Shown here: piece after piece, positions 35,261-44,710 of the stretch
How the letters are laid out: each line of letters begins with the position of its first letter
Position numbering within the stretch: the stretch's first letter is position 1
Source of the DNA: Ruania suaedae
Lineage (GTDB): Bacteria > Actinomycetota > Actinomycetes > Actinomycetales > Beutenbergiaceae
Assembly: GCF_021049265.1 (NCBI RefSeq)
Contig: NZ_CP088018.1
Span: forward strand, 2,604,001-2,668,000
Direction of reading: 5' to 3'
Length of the DNA: 64,000 nucleotides
Made by a program: the position numbers and the translations under genes
Notes under the pieces: model-generated
Database searches by the model: none
What the model was told of the DNA's origin: nothing
The model's input: the letters and a program-made list of their open reading frames with translations, nothing else

Positions 35261-35668
35261 ATGGGCAACCAGGACAAGCAGCACATGCAGATCGGTGCCG
35301 TGGCGGAGCGCACCGGGCTGTCCCTGCGCACCATCCGCTACTACGAGGAGATCGGGCTGGTGAGCCCGTCGGCACGCACCGGCGGCGGCTTCCGGCTCTA
35401 CACCGACGCCGACGTCGCCCGGCTACGGGTGGCGATGGGGATGAAGCCGCTGGGCTTCAGCCTCGAGGAGATGCGCGAGCTGCTCGAGGCACGCGACGCC
35501 GTCGCGAGCAGCGCGGTGACCGCCCACGAGCGCGAGCGCGCGCTGGCTCGCCTGGCCGCCTTCCAGGCCGATGCCGAGACCCGGTGCGCGACGATGCGCC
35601 GCCGGCTCACGAACGCCGAGGCGTTCACGCGGACCCTGGCCGCCGAGCTCGATCCAGCCCGACCCTGA
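35261..35668 (+). CDS. MerR-family transcriptional regulator
   Basis: This 135-residue regulator has the winged HTH MQIGAVAERTGLSLRTIRYYEEIGLVSPSARTGGGFRLYTDADVARLRV (residues 9-58), followed by a coiled-coil dimerisation helix and a C-terminus with one cysteine (TRCATMRRR). MerR proteins remodel promoters with long spacers. An ATG at 35285 (just before QIGAV) is an alternative start. Its position opposite the zinc dehydrogenase suggests it senses an electrophile such as an aldehyde, as some MerR members do; this is inference from context. Confidence 0.88.
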   Translation: MGNQDKQHMQIGAVAERTGLSLRTIRYYEEIGLVSPSARTGGGFRLYTDADVARLRVAMGMKPLGFSLEEMRELLEARDAVASSAVTAHERERALARLAAFQADAETRCATMRRRLTNAEAFTRTLAAELDPARP

Positions 35669-35730
35669 CCCAGCGCAGGGCGGCGTCCAGGGAGCGAGAC
35701 AGGGGTGCAACCCTCCCCGAACGTGAGAGT

Positions 35731-35877
35731 ATGCTCATTCCGGCGCCAGCGGCTGCCGTCCGCCCGCCCGTCCCCGCCCCTCGTACGCAGCGTCGCGTGC
35801 ACCGTACCCGTCCCAACCTGCCCACGGTGCCGGCGCACGCCGGTGCCACGGGGCCCTGCTGCCCCGCGACTCTCTGA
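35731..35877 (+). CDS. possible short leader ORF with a Cys-Cys pair upstream of the SulP gene
   Basis: This is a 48-codon frame that starts with ATG and ends 12 nt before the transporter start, with its stop codon overlapping the GAAGGA ribosome site of that gene. The penultimate segment is GPCCPATL, containing adjacent cysteine codons (TGC TGC). The peptide is Pro/Arg-rich and has no recognisable homology; its own ribosome site is weak (GAGAG just before the ATG). It could be a cysteine-sensing leader for a sulfate-type transporter, or simply an open frame by chance in GC-rich DNA. Confidence 0.3.
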   Translation: MLIPAPAAAVRPPVPAPRTQRRVHRTRPNLPTVPAHAGATGPCCPATL

Positions 35878-35889
35878 AGGAACTGCTGC

Positions 35890-37452
<1,563 letters not shown>

Positions 37453-37463
37453 GGACCCACTGA

Positions 37464-37533
37464 CCGGACCGACACGGCTGCGCCGGTCTGCAGAACGACC
37501 CTGCCGCAGATCCACACAGCCGTGTCGCTCCCG
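37464..37533. repeat. dispersed hairpin repeat, family 2, copy 1 (likely terminator)
   Basis: This is a 70-bp nested palindrome between the convergent SulP and glycosyltransferase genes. The outer arms 37464-37480 and 37517-37533 match at 15 of 17 positions, and an inner TCTGC/GCAGA stem lies inside. The same sequence design recurs at 52475-52544, with both copies followed by GTCAGCG. In this place it could terminate transcription from both sides. Confidence 0.65.
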
Positions 37534-38796
37534 TCAGCGCTCGCGGCTCACCACGCCCAGCACCGCCGCGGCAGCGCGCTCCCCCACCGCCGCCAGGGAC
37601 CGGTGCTCGCGCACCCAGGCCACGCGGCGCTCCGGCTCGCCGGGCTCATCCGGAGCCTGCAGCGCGGCGATCATGGCCTGCGCCACCTCGGCGGGGTCTT
37701 GGTCGGTGACCCACCCGAGCCGTTCATCCTCGACCAGCCGGGCCGCGGGGCTCTGGGCAGGTCCGGCGAAGAGCACCGGCGTCCCGCACGCGAGCGCCGC
37801 GAACATCTTCGTCGGCATCGCGAAGTCGTACCCGATCCCCGGGCGCAGGCTCACCAGCGCGGCACTCGCCCGCTGCTGCCAGATCGCCGACTCGGCGGCG
37901 CTGACCGGGTCACGCAGCGTCACCGCTGCCTCGGGCAGACCGGCGGCCAGCAGGCTGAGCCGGTCCCACGAGCTGCCCTGCCCGAGGAAGACCACCTGCG
38001 CGCTGGGCACCTCCTCGAGCACGCGGGGCATCGCCTCTGCGAACACCTCCGCGCCCTGCCATTCCGAGGCCGTGCCCGCGTACAGCAGGAACGGGCCATC
38101 GGGGATCTGGGACCCTCGTCGGAATCCACCTTCGCCGTCGGAATCCGCTTCTGCACGCCCGGAACTGGATTCCGATGACGAAGGTGGATTCGCATGCGTG
38201 GGGCTCGGCGTGAACACCTCGGTGTCCACCCCGTTGCCGACCGTCACCACGTGCCGCGCCCCCAGCGCCTCGACCCGCTCGGTGACCCCCTCGTTCACCG
38301 AGAGCACCACCGCGGCCCCGCGCAGGACCCAGGACTCCAGCGCCCGCACCAGCCGCACCACCACATCCGGAGCACCGGTTGAGGCCGAGGCATCACTCCA
38401 GACGTCGGCCGCGTAGTAGACATAGGGCACGCGCCGCAGCGCCGAGATCACCCGGACCACCGCGCCGGTGGTCGGGGGCGGCTCCACCACGTAGACGTCC
38501 GGGCACCGGCCGCGCAGCAGCCGCCACAGCAGCGGCACGTCGAAACTCAGATAGGGCAGATACCCGCGCACATAGCCCGACGCATCGCGCAGCACCGGGG
38601 CCCGGCGTATCCGAGCGGGGATGTCACCGGGCCGGCCCGCCGGCGAGTGGGCGCCGTCGGGGGCCTGCGCGGTGACCACCTCGAGGCGGGCGCCCTCCCC
38701 CGCCAGCGCGCGCACGAGCGCGCCGAGCCGGAACGTGGCCGCGGAGGGCTCGGGGGCGAAGATCCGCGAGACCAGGGTGACGCGGGCCCTCACCAC
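37534..38796 (-). CDS. GT-B glycosyltransferase carrying an in-frame palindromic element
   Basis: This is a 420-residue GT4-type enzyme of the WbuB-like class. LVSRIFAPEPSAATFRLGAL opens the acceptor domain, and PYVYYAADVWSDASASTGA and LSVNEGVTERVEALGARHVVTVGNGVDTEVF close it. PFLLYAGTASEWQGAEVFAEAM and PTKMFAALACGTPVLFAG form the donor domain. Between them, residues about 202-226 (NPPSSSESSSGRAEADSDGE...) are encoded by the 77-bp repeat at 38117-38193. They fall in the interdomain linker, where extra length is tolerable, and the frame is preserved, so the enzyme may still work. The ATG start at 38796 lies just upstream of the oxidoreductase stop. Confidence 0.87.
   Translation of the reverse strand: MVRARVTLVSRIFAPEPSAATFRLGALVRALAGEGARLEVVTAQAPDGAHSPAGRPGDIPARIRRAPVLRDASGYVRGYLPYLSFDVPLLWRLLRGRCPDVYVVEPPPTTGAVVRVISALRRVPYVYYAADVWSDASASTGAPDVVVRLVRALESWVLRGAAVVLSVNEGVTERVEALGARHVVTVGNGVDTEVFTPSPTHANPPSSSESSSGRAEADSDGEGGFRRGSQIPDGPFLLYAGTASEWQGAEVFAEAMPRVLEEVPSAQVVFLGQGSSWDRLSLLAAGLPEAAVTLRDPVSAAESAIWQQRASAALVSLRPGIGYDFAMPTKMFAALACGTPVLFAGPAQSPAARLVEDERLGWVTDQDPAEVAQAMIAALQAPDEPGEPERRVAWVREHRSLAAVGERAAAAVLGVVSRER
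38117..38193 (-). repeat. 77-bp palindromic element, copy A (in-frame in a glycosyltransferase gene)
   Basis: This imperfect nested palindrome has outer arms GGAATCCACCTTCG (38121-38134) and CGAAGGTGGATTC (38179-38191), inner arms TCGGAATCC (38138-38146) and GGATTCCGA (38167-38175), and a GC-rich loop. It aligns without gaps to copies at 53085-53162 (about 57 of 77 by hand) and 54296-54372 (about 63 of 77). In the host gene's frame it encodes an acidic Ser-rich peptide also readable from the other copies. Confidence 0.85.
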
Positions 38797-38806
38797 GCTG
38801 CGCGCC

Positions 38807-39793
38807 TCACAGCGTCACCGTCGTCCCCGTCCGGGCGGACTCGAGCACCGCCTCGGCCACGGCCACCGTGTTCAGGCCCTGCGCCATCGTGACGATGTCG
38901 GCGGGCTTGCCGAGCACGGCATCCCGGAAGGCCTCGTGCTCGGTGCGCAACGGCTCCGGCTTGTCGATCGCGTACCTGACCATGTCCCCCTCGGAGACAC
39001 CCCGGAACTGGGCCACATCGTCCCAGCGGGTCTGGATCAGCCCGTTCGCGTGGAAGGTGAGATCGGCCAGCAGCGTGTCCGCCACGAACGCCCCCTTCTC
39101 CCCCGTGACCACCGTGACGCGTTCCTTCATCGGCGAGAGCCAGTTCACCAGGTGGTTGGTCACCAGGCCGCCGCTGAGCATGCCGGTCACCGCCACCAGG
39201 TCCTCGTGCTCGCGGCCGGACTTGAACGCGGTCCGTGCGGAGACGCTCGCGAACTCCTGCTGCGCCACCCAGGCGGTGAGGTCGATGTCGTGCGTGCCGA
39301 GGTCCTTGACCACGCCGACGTCGGCGATCCGCGACGGGAACGGACCCTGCCGGCGGGTGGCGATCTGGTAGACATCCCCGAGCTCACCGTGCTCGAGCCG
39401 CGCGCGCAGCGACTGCAGCGCCGGGTTGTACCGCTCGATGTGCCCGACGGCGCCCACCAGCCCGGCGGCCTCGAAGGCCTCGGCGAGCCGGCGTGCCCCC
39501 GCGCTGTCGGTGGCGAGCGGCTTCTCCACCAGGGCGTGCACCCCCGCCTCGGCCAGCGCCAGCCCGGTCTCGGTGTGGAACCGGGTGGGCACGGCCACCA
39601 TCGCGTAGTCGATGCCGGCCTCGATCAGCGCGTGCACGTCCGGCAGCACGGGAAGGTCTCCGGCCACCCCATGCGGGTCGCCGCCCGGGTCGGCCACGGC
39701 CACCAGGTCCACGCCGTCGAGCTGGCGCAGCACCCGCGCGTGGTGACGCCCCATCATGCCCAGGCCGATCAGGCCCGCCCGCAGGTTCGTCAT
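38807..39793 (-). CDS. Gfo/Idh/MocA sugar-nucleotide 3-dehydrogenase (WbpB-like)
   Basis: This 328-residue NAD-dependent oxidoreductase probably oxidises C3 of a UDP-N-acetyl-hexosamine(uronate). The NAD-binding loop LIGLGMMGRHHARVL is at residues 8-22, the family EKP motif at 90-92 (VEKPLAT), and the catalytic-site histidine at about 168 in VVKDLGTHDIDL. Immediately upstream, overlapping by 4 bp, is the matching aminotransferase and then the acetyltransferase, the same three activities as WbpB/WbpE/WbpD of Pseudomonas, which make the 3-acetamido group of diacetamido-uronic acids. Confidence 0.87.
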   Translation of the reverse strand: MTNLRAGLIGLGMMGRHHARVLRQLDGVDLVAVADPGGDPHGVAGDLPVLPDVHALIEAGIDYAMVAVPTRFHTETGLALAEAGVHALVEKPLATDSAGARRLAEAFEAAGLVGAVGHIERYNPALQSLRARLEHGELGDVYQIATRRQGPFPSRIADVGVVKDLGTHDIDLTAWVAQQEFASVSARTAFKSGREHEDLVAVTGMLSGGLVTNHLVNWLSPMKERVTVVTGEKGAFVADTLLADLTFHANGLIQTRWDDVAQFRGVSEGDMVRYAIDKPEPLRTEHEAFRDAVLGKPADIVTMAQGLNTVAVAEAVLESARTGTTVTL

Positions 39794-40905
39794 GCCCCAC
39801 CCCCGACGGCGTCCGCGACCCCGGCCACGATCCGCTCCAGGTCCGCCTCGCTCAGGCTGGGATGGACCGGCAGCGAGATGACCTCGCGCGCCGCCTGCTC
39901 GGTGACCGGCAGCTCCAGGTCCGGGGCGTACGCGGCGAGTGAGGGCAGCCGGTGGTTGGGGATCGGGTAGTAGACCCCGCACCCCACGCCCTGCTCGCGC
40001 AGGCGGGCCACGACGGCGTCCCGCTCCTTCCCCGAGGCACCGTCCAGCCGGATCGTGTACTGGTGGTAGACGTGCGTGGCCCCGGGCTTGACGGTGGGCG
40101 TGACCACGCCGGGGATGCCGGCCAGGCCCTCGTCCAGGGCGGCGGCGTTGGCCTGCCGGGTGGTGGTCCAGCCCGCGAGCTTGGCCAGCTGCGCCCGGCC
40201 GATGGCGGCGTGCACATCGGTCATCCGGGCATTGAAGCCGATGATCTCGTTCTCGTAGGGCCGGTCCATCCCCTGGGTGCGCAGGAGCCGCAGGTACCGT
40301 GCGATCTCCTCAGTGGCCACCGAGACCATCCCGCCCTCACCGGAGGTCATGTTCTTGGTGGGGTAGAGCGAGAACATGGCGAAGTCACCGAAGGTGCCCA
40401 CCGGGTCCCCGTGCAGGGAGGCGCCGTGCGCCTGAGCGGCGTCCTCGAAGACGCGCAGCCCATAGGAGTCCGCCACCGCCTGCAGACCGGCCATGTCGGC
40501 CGGGTGGCCGTACAGGTGGACCGGCATGATCGCCGTCGTCCGCTCCGTGACGGCCTCGGCCACGGCGCTGGGGTCGAGGCAGAAGGTCTCGAGGTCGATG
40601 TCGGCGAAGACGGGGGTGGCGCCGGCCAGGGCCACCGAGTTGCCGGTGGCGGCGAAGGTGAAGGAGGGCACGATCACCTCATCGCCGGGCTTGACGCCGG
40701 CGGCGAGCAGCCCCAGGTGCAGGCCGGAGGTGCCGGAGCTGACGGCCACGCAGGTGCGTCCACCGAGCAGAGCGTCGGAGAACTCCTGCTCGAAGGTGGC
40801 CACCTCCGGGCCCTGGGCGAGCATGCCCGAACGCAGCACCCGGTCGACGGCGGCGCGCTCCTCCTCACCGATGAGCGGCTTGGCAGCGGGGATCGGCTCA
40901 GTCAC
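39790..40905 (-). CDS. DegT/DnrJ/EryC1/StrS sugar aminotransferase (WbpE-like)
   Basis: This is a 371-residue PLP enzyme that transfers an amino group to a keto-sugar nucleotide. The cofactor lysine is Lys184 in SLYPTKNMTSGEGGM. FEDAAQAHGASLHG holds the PLP-ring aspartate, VPSFTFAATGNSVALAGATPVFADID the substrate loop, and HVYHQYTIRL lies in the C-terminal domain. In context the substrate is the 3-keto product of the adjacent dehydrogenase. It overlaps both neighbours by 4 bp. Confidence 0.9.
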   Translation of the reverse strand: MTEPIPAAKPLIGEEERAAVDRVLRSGMLAQGPEVATFEQEFSDALLGGRTCVAVSSGTSGLHLGLLAAGVKPGDEVIVPSFTFAATGNSVALAGATPVFADIDLETFCLDPSAVAEAVTERTTAIMPVHLYGHPADMAGLQAVADSYGLRVFEDAAQAHGASLHGDPVGTFGDFAMFSLYPTKNMTSGEGGMVSVATEEIARYLRLLRTQGMDRPYENEIIGFNARMTDVHAAIGRAQLAKLAGWTTTRQANAAALDEGLAGIPGVVTPTVKPGATHVYHQYTIRLDGASGKERDAVVARLREQGVGCGVYYPIPNHRLPSLAAYAPDLELPVTEQAAREVISLPVHPSLSEADLERIVAGVADAVGGGA

Positions 40906-41528
40906 GGTACTCCTGGTGCTCCGGGGGCGGCTGCTGTCTCGCGCAGGCGGGCTGCGCCGTCGGGGGTGGTGTACTCCTCGTAGCGCTCACCGGTGCGCGG
41001 GCACGTCCACTCGTCGGGGGCGGATTCGGTGAGCGGGACGCCGGCGCGCCCCACCCATCGGATGCGGCGGGCGGGCACCCCGGCGACGAGCGCGAAGTCG
41101 GGGACGTCGGTGGTGACCACGGCGCCGGCGGCCACGGTGGCCCAGCGGCCCACGGTGACCGGGGCGATGCACACGGCGCGGGCTCCGATCGAGCAGCCCT
41201 CGCGCAGCGTGACACCCACCGGCTCCCAGTCGGTGCCGGACTTGCGGGTGCCGTCGGGGTTGATCGCGCGGGGGAACTGGTCGTTGGTGAGCACGGCGGC
41301 GGGGCCGACGAAGACGCCGTCCTCCAGGTGCGCCGGCTCGTAGACGAGGGCGTGGTTCTGCACCTTGCAGTTGGCGCCGAGGTGCACGCCGGTGCCGATA
41401 TAAGCACCACGGCCGATGATGCAGCCCGGTCCGAGGCGGGCGTTCTCGCGCACCTGGGCGAGCTGCCAGATGCTCGTGCCCTCGCCGACCTCGGCGCTGG
41501 GATCCACCTCGGCGGACTCGACGATCAT
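40902..41528 (-). CDS. left-handed beta-helix N-acetyltransferase (WbpD-like)
   Basis: This is a 208-residue hexapeptide-repeat acyltransferase. The isoleucine/valine-rich hexapeptides run from AEVGEGTSIW through ARLGPGCIIGRGAYIGTGVHLGANCKVQN to VTVGRWATVAAGAVVTTDVPDFALVAGVPARRI. The loop LTNDQFPRAINPDG matches the WbpD/WlbB group that N-acetylates a 3-amino sugar nucleotide with acetyl-CoA. The last 40 residues carry CPRTGERYEEY, a short tail often present in this group. It is the first gene of the acetyltransferase-aminotransferase-dehydrogenase unit and is divergent from a GT2 gene. Confidence 0.88.
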   Translation of the reverse strand: MIVESAEVDPSAEVGEGTSIWQLAQVRENARLGPGCIIGRGAYIGTGVHLGANCKVQNHALVYEPAHLEDGVFVGPAAVLTNDQFPRAINPDGTRKSGTDWEPVGVTLREGCSIGARAVCIAPVTVGRWATVAAGAVVTTDVPDFALVAGVPARRIRWVGRAGVPLTESAPDEWTCPRTGERYEEYTTPDGAARLRETAAAPGAPGVP

Positions 41529-41621
41529 GCCTCGCACACTACTTGGTGGACGGCTCCTCGCCCACGCCCTGCACCCGCCCCGGCCGCACGCTGGGGCGCC
41601 GCACCTGCCAGAATGGCGGTC

Positions 41622-42296
41622 ATGCCCACCGCCGACGACACCTGGCTCGTGGTGCCGCTGTACAACGAGGCACGCGTGGTGGGTGAGGTGATCGCCGGGG
41701 CACTGCCCACCTTCGGCCACATCGTCTGCATCGACGACGGGTCCACCGACGACTCCGCCGCCGCGGCCCGTGCCGCCGGCGCCACGGTGATCCGGCACGC
41801 GACCAACCTGGGCCAGGGGGCGGCCCTGCAGACCGGGATCGATTTCGTGCTCAGCCAGACCGGGGCGCGCTACCTGATCACCTTCGACGCCGACGGTCAG
41901 CACCAGGTCTCCGACGCCGCGAGCATGCTCCAGCGGGCGCGCGAGGAGGACCTCGCGGTGGTGTTCGGCTCCCGCTTCCTGGACAACCGCACCAAGGCCG
42001 GCCTGCTGAAGCGGATCGTGCTGAAGACGGCGGTCTGGGTGACCAACCAGTCCACCGGGCTGCGCCTGACCGACGCCCACAACGGCCTGCGGGTGATCCG
42101 CCGCGACGCCGCGCAGGGGGTGCGCCTGCGCCAGGACCGGATGGCGCACGCCTCCGAGATCGTGCTGCAGCTGGGCCGCACCCGGCTACCGTGGGCCGAG
42201 CACCCGGTGCACGTGCTCTACACCGACTACTCCAAGGGCAAGGGCCAGTCCTTGTGGAACGCGGTGAACATCCTCGTGGAGCTGATGTTCAAATGA
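41622..42296 (+). CDS. GT2 glycosyltransferase, polyprenyl-phosphate sugar synthase-like
   Basis: This is a 224-residue GT-A enzyme: WLVVPLYNEARVVGEVI, IDDGSTDDSAAAARAAGATVIRHATNLGQGAALQTGIDF, then ITFDADGQHQVSDAASML with the catalytic DxD (DADG). It resembles dolichol/polyprenyl-phosphate glycosyltransferases without a membrane tail; the downstream DUF2304 membrane protein (4-bp overlap) probably anchors it. An in-frame ATG lies 9 nt upstream at 41613. Confidence 0.9.
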   Translation: MPTADDTWLVVPLYNEARVVGEVIAGALPTFGHIVCIDDGSTDDSAAAARAAGATVIRHATNLGQGAALQTGIDFVLSQTGARYLITFDADGQHQVSDAASMLQRAREEDLAVVFGSRFLDNRTKAGLLKRIVLKTAVWVTNQSTGLRLTDAHNGLRVIRRDAAQGVRLRQDRMAHASEIVLQLGRTRLPWAEHPVHVLYTDYSKGKGQSLWNAVNILVELMFK

Positions 42297-42697
42297 CCGA
42301 TCAGATCTGGATCCAGCTGCTGCTCCTGCTCGGCGTGGCGGTGGTGACGGTGCTGCTCACCCGTTCCACCGCCGACGCCCGCCACCAGGCGATCCGCCGG
42401 GTGCTGCTGGTGCTGTTCGTGCTGGTCACCGCGAGCGCCGTGCTCTACCCCACCTGGCTCTCGCAGCTGGCGGCGCTGGTAGGCGTGGGCCGAGGCACCG
42501 ACCTGCTGCTGTACGGCCTGGTGATCGCGTTCCTGTCCTTCATCGCCACCAGCTACCGGCGGATGAAGCAGCAGGACCGGCGTATCACCGAACTCACCCG
42601 CACCATCGCGCTGACCCAGGTGCGCCAGCAGCGCGCCGGGCTGCCGACGTCCGATTCGGCCACCGGCCGCGACGAGGAGCCGGACCGGCCCTCATGA
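42293..42697 (+). CDS. DUF2304 family membrane protein
   Basis: This is a 134-residue protein with three predicted membrane helices (about 5-25, 36-55, 68-88) and a cytoplasmic coiled-coil tail (RRMKQQDRRITELTRTIAL). DUF2304 proteins are encoded right after GT2 polyprenyl-phosphate glycosyltransferases and are thought to dock them at the membrane. The gene overlaps both neighbours by 4 bp, forming a tight three-gene operon. Confidence 0.88.
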   Translation: MTDQIWIQLLLLLGVAVVTVLLTRSTADARHQAIRRVLLVLFVLVTASAVLYPTWLSQLAALVGVGRGTDLLLYGLVIAFLSFIATSYRRMKQQDRRITELTRTIALTQVRQQRAGLPTSDSATGRDEEPDRPS

Positions 42698-44628
42698 TCG
42701 TGCTGACCGTGCTGTGGGCGATCGCGGCCTTCGCCTTCGGCGCGCTGCTGCTGTACGCGCCCGGCACCCTGACGCTGCGGCTGGTGGGTGTGCGGGGCCT
42801 GTCGTTGTTCGCCGCGGCGCCCGCCGTGACCTTCGCGATCTACGGGGTGGTCGCGGTGGCCGCCGGCGTGCTCGGCCTGGACTGGGGGCTGCTCGCGGCC
42901 GCCGGCGGGTCGATCGCGGCGATCGCGGTGGCCCTGGGCATGCGCGCGCTCAACGCGATCCTGCCCCGCACCGACGCCCCTCAGCCCGGCCGCATCGGGG
43001 TGACCGTATGGGCCGCGATACTGGCCGGGGTGCTGCTCGCGCTCATCCCGGTGTGGGTCGGGGCCGGGAGCCCGGAGCACGTGCTGCAGCGCTGGGACGC
43101 GGTCTTCCACCTCGGGGCCCTGCAGCTGATCGAGGAGACCGGCTCGGCCTCCTCCCTCACCGTCGGTGCCCTCTCCTACGGTTCCGGCGAGGCCGCGGTC
43201 TACCCGGCCGCCTGGCACGCCTTCGCCGCGCTCATCCCCGCCTCCGCCCCGACGGCGGTGCTCACCGTCTGCGCCTCGCTCACCGCGGCGATGACGTGGG
43301 TGGTGGGCATGGTCGCGCTGGTGCGCGAGCTGCGGCCGGGCAGCGGAGCTGCGATGGCGGGGGTGGCCGTCGCGGCCGGGTTGGTGACGGCGTCACCGAT
43401 GAGCCTGTGGGTGGGGTGGGGGCACGTGCCCAACGCGGCGGCGCTGGCGATGGTGCCCGGCGTGCTCGCGCTGGCGCTGCGATGGCTGGTACGGGACCGG
43501 CCTCGTTCGACGAGCTCGGCGGCGGGCGCGCTGGTGGTGCTGCTGGCCGCGGCTGCGGGACTCGGTCTGGCGCACCCGAACGCCACCCTGGCGCTGGTGG
43601 CGCTGCTGGCCCCGGCCGCGGTGTGGGTGCTCGGGCGAGGCGTACGGCACTGGTGGCGGCAGGGGCGGCGAGCGGTCGCCGTCGGGGGTCCGGTGGCGAT
43701 GGTGGTGCTGGGTGGCGCCGCGGCGGTGGGACTCTCGCGCTCGCCGCTGGCGGCGATGGTGGCCGGCTACGAGGGGCTCGCGGCCGATCCGGCAGGCGTG
43801 GCTCTCGCCGAGGCGGTCACGGGCTGGTACGACCTGTGGGCCCACCCGGTCACCGCGGTGCTGCTGATCGGCGCGCCGGTGGGGGCCTGGCTCATGCGGC
43901 GGCGCCCGTGGGTGGCCGGGATGCTCCTGGTGGCGTGGGCGCTGTACCTGGATGCGGCGCTGGGCGGGCCGCTGGGGATCTCCGGGCTCTGGTACACGAG
44001 CACCGCGCGACTGAGTGTGGTCACGGCGATGGTCGCCATGCCGCTCGGGGTGGTGGCGCTGCTCGCCGGGGCGGGCCGGGTGCGGAGGCTAGTACAGGGC
44101 CGGCGGGGCGCGGCGCTGCTCGCGGCCGGGATGGTGCTCGTGCTCGTGGCGGTGATGGTGGTGGCCTCCTCGGTGCACACCGCGCGGCGCACGGCCGACG
44201 TGTACGGGCTCGAGGCGGGCGTCCACCCCCGGTTCGTCACCACCGAGGAGCTGAGGATGCAGCAGCAGGTGGGGGCCAGGCTCGGCCCGGGCGCGGTGCT
44301 GGCCAACCCGTTCTCCGGTGCGCCGCTGCTGTATTCGATGCACGGGGTGGACGTGGTCTTCCCGGTGGCCGGGCAGGTGCTGACCGACGATCAGGAGACG
44401 GTGCTGGAGGGGGTCGCCGCGATCACGCAGGGCGCGGCGTGGGGCGATGCAGCGGGTCCGGGCTTCTGCGAGGCGCTGGATCGCCTCGACGTGGCATACC
44501 TGTATCAGGACTCCGAGCCCTACCAGGTGGACCGTCGCTTCCAGGTGCTCGACCAGGTGGAGGTGCCGGGCGCCGACGTCGTCGGCGAGGGGAGCACGGC
44601 TCGGATTCTCGAGCTTCCGGAGTGCTGA
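42694..44628 (+). CDS. DUF6541-like polytopic membrane protein (probable GT-C type)
   Basis: This is a 644-residue protein with about 13-14 membrane helices through residue 490 and a C-terminal extracellular part of about 150 residues. Between the early helices lies RWDAVFHLGALQLIEETGSAS, an extracytoplasmic loop with the acidic residue that GT-C enzymes use as catalytic base, followed by YPAAWHAFAALIP. In actinobacteria this family follows GT2 and DUF2304 genes, so it plausibly transfers a sugar from the polyprenyl-phosphate carrier made by the GT2 enzyme onto an outer envelope acceptor. That role is inferred, not shown. Confidence 0.8.
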   Translation: MIVLTVLWAIAAFAFGALLLYAPGTLTLRLVGVRGLSLFAAAPAVTFAIYGVVAVAAGVLGLDWGLLAAAGGSIAAIAVALGMRALNAILPRTDAPQPGRIGVTVWAAILAGVLLALIPVWVGAGSPEHVLQRWDAVFHLGALQLIEETGSASSLTVGALSYGSGEAAVYPAAWHAFAALIPASAPTAVLTVCASLTAAMTWVVGMVALVRELRPGSGAAMAGVAVAAGLVTASPMSLWVGWGHVPNAAALAMVPGVLALALRWLVRDRPRSTSSAAGALVVLLAAAAGLGLAHPNATLALVALLAPAAVWVLGRGVRHWWRQGRRAVAVGGPVAMVVLGGAAAVGLSRSPLAAMVAGYEGLAADPAGVALAEAVTGWYDLWAHPVTAVLLIGAPVGAWLMRRRPWVAGMLLVAWALYLDAALGGPLGISGLWYTSTARLSVVTAMVAMPLGVVALLAGAGRVRRLVQGRRGAALLAAGMVLVLVAVMVVASSVHTARRTADVYGLEAGVHPRFVTTEELRMQQQVGARLGPGAVLANPFSGAPLLYSMHGVDVVFPVAGQVLTDDQETVLEGVAAITQGAAWGDAAGPGFCEALDRLDVAYLYQDSEPYQVDRRFQVLDQVEVPGADVVGEGSTARILELPEC

Positions 44629-44710
44629 GAGGTACGTCTGCACACAACCTCCCCAGATCGATTGCGACCTGTTCGCCCAGGTGGGCGCGTCATTGCTTAC
44701 GATCGTGGGG

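Noticed and set aside
35130-35261. A MerR-type long-spacer promoter between the zinc dehydrogenase and MerR genes
   Set aside because: TACGAT (35229-35234) is a fair -10 and TGGACC (35203-35208) a weak -35 at 20 nt, but no clear dyad lies between them, so I do not list it as a feature.
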